Shown here one piece after another: positions 58,322-64,000 of a stretch of DNA of 64,000 nucleotides. The translations under genes and the position numbers were made by a program. The notes beneath the pieces were generated by a model. The model did not search any database, had not been told where the DNA came from, and was given only the letters and a program-made list of their open reading frames with translations. Positions within the stretch are counted from its first letter, which is position 1, and the number at the start of each line of letters is the position of its first letter. This stretch comes from Pomphorhynchus laevis (Eukaryota > Acanthocephala > Palaeacanthocephala > Echinorhynchida > Pomphorhynchidae), in NCBI GenBank assembly GCA_012934845.2, contig WNNJ02000012.1, positions 62,001-126,000 on the forward strand. The letters are read 5' to 3'.

Positions 58322-58449
58322 CCTATGGTAGGGTATGAAATACCCTACCATAGGGTATTTCATATACCCTATGAATATGGTATGAATATGGTATGAATTT
58401 CATACCATATTCTGTGGTATGAAAGCCTTAGGCTTTCATACCACAGAAT
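58322..58449. repeat. Three consecutive perfect hairpins at the dyad of the inverted repeat
   Basis: 58322-58354 has 14-base arms around TGAAA. 58386-58410 has 12-base arms around a single T. 58409-58449 has 19-base arms around TTA. The sequence between them is made of GGTATGAATAT repeats. They lie at the centre of symmetry of the 7.6-kb inverted repeat. Confidence 0.9.
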
Positions 58450-59544
58450 GCCAATGAGTAATGCTACTATTTTATTCTAAACTATTAAATCGTCATGGTT
58501 TAACTTCTGGGCTTGTTAAGCAAATCATCATTGGACACTTTATCATTGGAAAATTATGTATGTTTATTAGAAACCAAAATGTTTATAAGGTAATATTTTT
58601 TCATAATGATATTAATATAACAGTAGTCAGCAATATTAATTATGCATTTTATATTGTATTTTTTTAAATTAACAAATGTGTTAGCGAAATTTTTCTATTA
58701 AAATATACTTTTATGTAGATCTTTATATCTGGATGATTATCTATTTTTATAAGTGTATTGTTTTATTTCCTACTATCTATATTTACGAATACTGCTTTTA
58801 AATTTTTTTATTAACAAACCTCTCTAATTTCAGTTTTTTAAATATTTTTTAAAAAGTAGAAAACATTCCAAAAATACAATGAATTTTTAAAAGGGTTACT
58901 ACATTAATGTCATATCCAGGTTCTTAGGAGTTTTATGTTTCGCACGGAATCTTCTGTGGCTGTTTGACTTGTGGCTTCTTACAGGTATCGTTTAGATACG
59001 ATGTAAAAAATAATAATTTGTAGAAATCAAAATACACTGCAATTAATAAGGATGACATATTTGATTAAGTTAAAAAATTTAATGTTTCCTAAGTATTTAA
59101 AAACTTTTCTAATTTTTGTCGTTTCTTCAAATTTTAATCTCGAATTCTTCCAGGTATAACTTACTTCATATTATTATCTCTCAAATTTTTTATGTCACAA
59201 TTATACTATAAGTAAGCCTGTATAACCAGTAAAATATAGTTGTAATGTTGTGAAATTTTTAACTTCCGGGTCAAAAACGATATAATATCATTAGATCGGT
59301 TAAATCTGATTATCTTGAATGTTTTCGCAATTTTATATTTGTTAATAAAGTTTCGTATAATGCTTTTATCAAAATGTTCCTTTGATATCATGCATTGCCA
59401 GTTTATTTTAACGACATACTTGTCTAATCTAAGAGGAGTTAATAAAGATGGATCCATCCTAGGAAAAAATAAATTCCTAGTATGTACAAAAATCAAAGAA
59501 CCGAATACACAAAGCAGTTACTAATCCCAAATTTGACAAAATTG

Positions 59545-60160
59545 TTACCAAACTGACTCAAGTATGCTGTCACTTCTGTTTGTACTGCGATCAGCAATTC
59601 CGCAGCAACTGGTGTTAACGAGTATTGCTACACTTTTATTCTTATTATCAAGTAGTTACCCTGATTGTCCTCGTAGTTCCACAGAGAACTCTGTTATTCC
59701 ACATTCACTATCATAAACGAGTAACACTGATATTTTCTTCTAAATTATAAAATCGTCATCGTTTGTCCTCTCGGATTATTAAGCAAATCATCATCGGACA
59801 CTTTATGCTTGGAAATTGCTGTATGTTATTTTATCTCTCAAACGTTTTTAAGTAATATTTATCAAGAACAATTAATTTTGAAAAAGTAGAGAACATTCAA
59901 AAGATATATAATGAATTGTCTTAAGAGTGTCATATCTAGATTCTAAGGGATTTTTAATACGCGCTGTATATTCTGTGGTTTTGATCTGTGAATCTTCTTT
60001 CATTTTCTTCAAATTTAAAGCTCGAATTCTTTCATGGGATTGATGCAATACATAGTGTACGCAAAAAGATAATATTAATAATTTGTATTAAACCAAAATA
60101 AATTGCAATCAATAATGAAATAACTGACGTAGTTAAAATTAAAATTTTCTCTGAATATTT
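59545..60160. repeat. Right-arm noncoding part with inserted direct repeat
   Basis: 59,545-59,720 repeats 56,910-57,080 in direct orientation. 59,740-59,870 is like 58,470-58,590 and 63,420-63,540 (AAATCGTCATxGTTT, AAGCAAATCATCAT). 59,880-60,070 is the reverse complement of 56,350-56,550. No genes. Confidence 0.6.
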
Positions 60161-62010
60161 TGATTTTTTAAATTTCATAAACTACTTATAATTTTTTTAT
60201 AATAAATTTTGATATATTTTGTGAACATGTTTTTGTTCATGCTACTACTAGTAATTTTGTTTGTTTTAAACATTTTTATTACACAGTCAAAAGACGTGCG
60301 ACGTTGTTCTGGTGGCCTATTCCTTAAATAGAAGTATAAACCCGAAAGAATAAATTTACTTAAAACAATGTATAATCTTCTTGATGATATATTATGTTTC
60401 AAGGCTCGGTGAAAAACTAATAGAAATTTTAATGATGTTTTATGCGTTCATATCCGACTTATTCGATAATGATGGAGTAAAAGTCGAGCCTAAATTTTTA
60501 CTTTCCTGCAATATTTTCTGTGAGTTGTTACACCAAATCTATTAAATTCACTTTTGTGTTTGAATTTTCTTGTAATGTATTTAAATTTAGTCATGTTAAA
60601 ATTTAAAACTAAACGTAAAAGGCGATGTCATATTTTGTCAATGACGGTCTTACATTTCTCCATACACTTTTCCTTTGCAGCCATCTTTTTGGTTTTTAGA
60701 AAGATCAAAGAAATGTCGTCAGCTTAAATTACTTCAAGCACAAATTTATCACATATCTTGCTTAAGATGTGTCTTGTAGTAATTACATAACCTATCGGAC
60801 ATAATGGAGATCTTCACGGCACACATTGCGTTAGGTAATATTTTGTATCTTAATATCCATCAATGTAAAAATATCTAGCTTTGATACAAGCCCATATTCT
60901 CTTAATTATGTTGCTTGGAACTTTATCCCGTATCAACGTTTTTAAAATTTCCTCTTAAGTTATATTATCAAAAGCTGCTGAAATATCTAGAGAATAAAGT
61001 ATCCAAGGACAATTTTATTTATTAATACACATTTGTAAATCTCGTACGGCATCAATTGTGCTTTGTCTTTGCCTAAAACCGAAGAATTTATTGATAATAA
61101 GATTGTTGCGTTTAAAAAATGTAGATACCTTTATTGCCAGAACTCTTTTAGACTCCGTTTTTAGGGGGGTTGGATTATGTGTTTGGACGAATATCCTTTT
61201 TATTATTGACAAATTTATTTGTTGGTAAAATTATCATTTTGCCACATCAAATGCTTAGATGCTCTGACAGTCAGCAATTTACAAGATGCTTGGCTATTCT
61301 GATTTTATTCTTTAAGCTAAGAAGTTTTATTGCAACCGGAGGGCATGACACTGTATTGCTAGAGACTTCAGAATTACGAGGAAATGCGTCTAATATGCCA
61401 TTGTAAGAGATATTGATGCCTACCGATGTGCTTATACAATCTAAAATCAAACATTTGTGTATCATCTTTTCGTCCTTTAAAGTGTCAGTGTAATATGTTA
61501 ATTTAGTTATAATAGCTTCTTGGACTTCGTAAAAAGTTTGATGAGATTCGACAGATGATGCCGTTTACCAAGTTCTGAATTTTCGATGAAGTACTGTATT
61601 CCACTAGATGTTAGAAAATGGTTTATAACATTTAAACTTCATTGTTTCATTCGTTAGGATTAACTTATGTAGCAGAATGTCTATATACGTTTGAATCCTA
61701 CGCTCCTCTTCAAGATTTTCACGTTAATCTAATAAATTTTGTTTCATTTTTAATTTTATTTTATTTTGATGTTTGAATACTTGCGGTTTATCTATCTTTA
61801 CTTTTATAAAAAGTGTCGGTTGCAATAAATACGCACTTATGCCTTCTAGAATATTATTCTCTAAGATACCTAAAATGTCGTTAGAATTATTATGCTGGAT
61901 TATATTAATTTTTCTAAGGAACAGAAGTAATCCCTCATTTATGATGGTATAAAAATTATTATTGATTTAAGATAAATTTTCAGAATTGGGAAAAAGAGAA
62001 AATGGATCAA
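60160..62010 (-). pseudogene. LINE B reverse transcriptase, right arm of inverted repeat
   Basis: Reverse complement of 54,391-56,200 in the same block order. 'FFGFRQRQSTIDAVRDLQ' at about 61,030-61,090 matches 'IFGFRKRKSTIGAVRDLQ' of the left arm. The catalytic-motif region near 60,710 is decayed. Frames are short and interrupted. Left and right copies differ by about 10 to 15% by eye, so they are not a recent duplication. Confidence 0.75.
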
Positions 62011-63365
62011 ATTTAATATTAAAAAATTATTCATTACAGAGAAGACTTGAGAATATTTAAACTTTTAATTTTTACTATCCAGATGGAAACCTAGTAGATT
62101 TTTAACTTCAAGATAATGATACCGATCAAACGAGGCATACAAATACAATGCGACTGACTAATTTAAACTATTAGTGCCTATGGTATTAGTGAAATTGTTT
62201 AAATGGATAAAATTTATAGAATCGATATTACTGAAGACGGATGGATTTTCATAAGTAAGAATAGTTGCATGTCGAGACCCGAATCAGATACATCAACATT
62301 CGGAAGGTTAAGGTTAGATTTGCTATTACAACGATCGATCTAAGGAAAACGATTACGTAGAGGTGGATGACAAACAGAGATGGTAGGGGAAGAGGCATAA
62401 GAGCAGGTAGAATGGGAATGACAAGGGTGATCAATTGAGAATTAAGATAGGTGGGAGCATTTATAATAGAAGTGGAGTGTTGTATCGGTTGACCTGAGAT
62501 GCTACTGGAGTTGATATATCTTTATTATGTCTATAATATAAACATAATAATGTAATGATATAATATAATGACATATCTATATGTCTATAATATAGACATA
62601 TCTTCATTAATTTGATTTTTCTTTTTATAATTGTTTGTTACTTTCATTTTCATTTAAACTTGTTCTAATATATTATATATTAAAAACTGTTTATTAAAGT
62701 ATATAAAGCATTATTTTATGATATTTATATATCTTCTGATTATTTAAGTAGACAATATTTATTGTATTTCTTAAAAAAATACTTTTGTTTATTTTCTATT
62801 TATATTTTTTGTCTATTCTAAATTTTTATTTTGTCATTAATTTAAATCTTCACGAGTAATTAAATGTTAGCAATTACTAAATACTTTATTTATTTTTGAC
62901 AATTACATCGGAAGGCATTAATTATTTAATGTATTTATCTATCAAAAATTCAAAATAATCAACACTCAATATAGTTAAGTATAAAGTTAAACTAGAAAAA
63001 ATTCGACCCATATTTTGTGATACGTTTACAAAGTACTAAATAAATCAATACTTTATTGGCGACTCGTTTTATTCAACCTTAATAAAAGGTGATAATTTTT
63101 ATTTACAAATGTTAAAAATTATAATAGCAAATCAGCAGAAAGGCGTTGAAAAATGAGTTGACAATTTAACGAACAACATAAGCTTGTCATTCTGCAACCT
63201 AAATATTGGCTGCATAAATCTTTCATAATTACAATGGTTTTTCAGCTGGGCCATTAATCTATTAAAATTGTTGCAAATACGCTGCACTCTAGAGCTTAGC
63301 AGAGCACATCAATTGGCATCAACAATCATCAATTAAACTTTCTTCTAATTATTATGTCGGGCGAT
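62011..63365. other. AT-rich stretch without gene
   Basis: 62,530-62,610 holds short palindromes around TATGTCTATAATATAGACATA. 62,585-62,680 resembles 23,795-23,875 (TTTTATAATTGTTTGTTA), a Penelope-like 5' remnant. 62,270-62,420 is G-rich and could be the outer end of LINE B. Nothing else recognised. Confidence 0.45.
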
Positions 63366-64000
63366 GATTGACCTTAGGCTTTCAGACCACAGAATGTCAA
63401 TAAGTTATGCTACTATTTTATTCTAAACTATTAAATCGTCATGGTTTGTCCTCTGTGCTTGTTGAGCAAATCATCATTGGACACTTTATGATTAGAAACT
63501 TACTGTATGTTTATAATAAACCAAAATTTTTTTAGGTAATATTTTTTTCATGTTGATATTAATATAAATGTAGTCAGCAATATTAGTTATGCATTTTATA
63601 TTGTATTTTTTTCTAAATTAACGAATGTGCTAGCAAAATTTTCTCATTAAAATATATTTTTATGTAGATCCTTATATTTGGATGATTATCTATTATTATA
63701 AGTATATTGTTTTATTTCCTACTATTTATATTTAAGGAATACTGCTTTTAAAATTTTTTATTAACAAACCTCTCTAATTTCAGTTTTTTAAAAATTTATT
63801 TGAAAAAGTAGAAAACATTCCAAAAATACACAAATAAATTTTTAAGAGGGTTACTACATTAATGTCATATCCAGGTTCTCAGGAGTTTTATGTTTCGCAC
63901 GGAATATTCTGTGGCTGTTTGACTCTGTGTCTTCTTTTCGTTTTCTTCAAATTTTAATCTCGAATTCTTACAGGTATCGTTTAGATACGATGTAAAAAAT
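63366..64000. repeat. Second copy of the right half of the inverted-repeat centre, cut by window end
   Basis: Matches 58,425-59,010 in the same orientation: CTTAGGCTTTCA, CACAGAATGxCAATxAGTxATGCTACTATTTTATTC in pieces, then TTATGTTTCGCACGGAAT and ACAGGTATCGTTTAGATACGATGTAAAAAAT in pieces up to the last base. It starts at the dyad hairpin, so only half of the symmetric structure is present here, or the other half is missing. No coding capacity. Confidence 0.85.

Larger units (their letters stand above)
54391..62010. repeat. Large imperfect inverted repeat (two LINE B copies tail to tail)
   Basis: Left arm 54,391 to about 58,350 and right arm about 58,410 to 62,010 match in reverse complement in several collinear blocks: RT (54,391-56,200 / 60,160-62,010), ACACTATGTATTG / CAATACATAGTGTAC (56,360 / 60,052), 57,280-57,560 / 59,190-59,450, 57,560-57,860 / 58,830-59,130 and 58,190-58,320 / 58,450-58,590. 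Insertions of other elements break the arms. Confidence 0.8.

Noticed and set aside
62249-62434. Minus-strand 61-codon hydrophobic frame
   Set aside because: Low-complexity translation of a G-rich tract with no supporting signal.

Overview
The window looks like AT-rich nuclear DNA of an animal, most likely an arthropod. It has a spliced host gene with short GT-AG introns, Jockey/R1-type LINEs, Penelope-like elements, a Merlin transposase scrap and a Ty3/gypsy (mag-like) LTR element. I saw no prokaryotic operon, rRNA, tRNA or CRISPR array. The organism call is inference; no species is claimed.

Layout. (1) Positions 1-24,313 and 24,314-47,280 are two near-identical copies of one unit with a period of about 24.3 kb. 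The unit carries a minus-strand gene that I identify as Sec16, the ER-exit-site / COPII scaffold. Because the unit boundary falls inside the gene, the window shows the 5' half of a left gene (5,753 to 127), one nearly complete middle gene (30,064 to 17,839, 15 exons seen) and the 3' half of a right gene (about 45,783 to 41,633). The two unit copies differ by large insertions and deletions: a 3.3-kb, a 0.96-kb and a 0.66-kb block only in the left copy, and a LINE, a 162-bp and a 313-bp block only in the right copy. (2) At about 47,280 the right copy stops inside a Penelope-like element and runs into a mosaic of retroelement fragments (47,287-48,590). (3) 49,184-53,735 is a whole-looking Ty3/gypsy element with almost identical 194-bp LTRs. 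(4) 53,736-54,390 is a reverse-transcriptase relic related to one inside the tandem unit. (5) 54,391-62,010 is a large imperfect inverted repeat with one LINE-type reverse transcriptase in each arm, pointing inward, and three perfect hairpins at the centre. (6) 62,010-64,000 is AT-rich and ends in another half copy of that inverted repeat's centre.

The Sec16 coding sequence was followed through splice phases: exon ends, GT/AG borders and reading frame agree at nearly every junction, and the conserved central domain and the C-terminal 'VYDEERKKW' box are both recognisable. The rest is mostly mobile-element debris in introns and flanks.

The most unusual signal is a short conserved block found near Penelope-like ends at four different sites. 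In three of them two helices are interleaved (order 1-2-1'-2', a pseudoknot) and base changes between copies preserve pairing. This is the topology used by HDV-like self-cleaving RNAs, but I cannot show that it is one.
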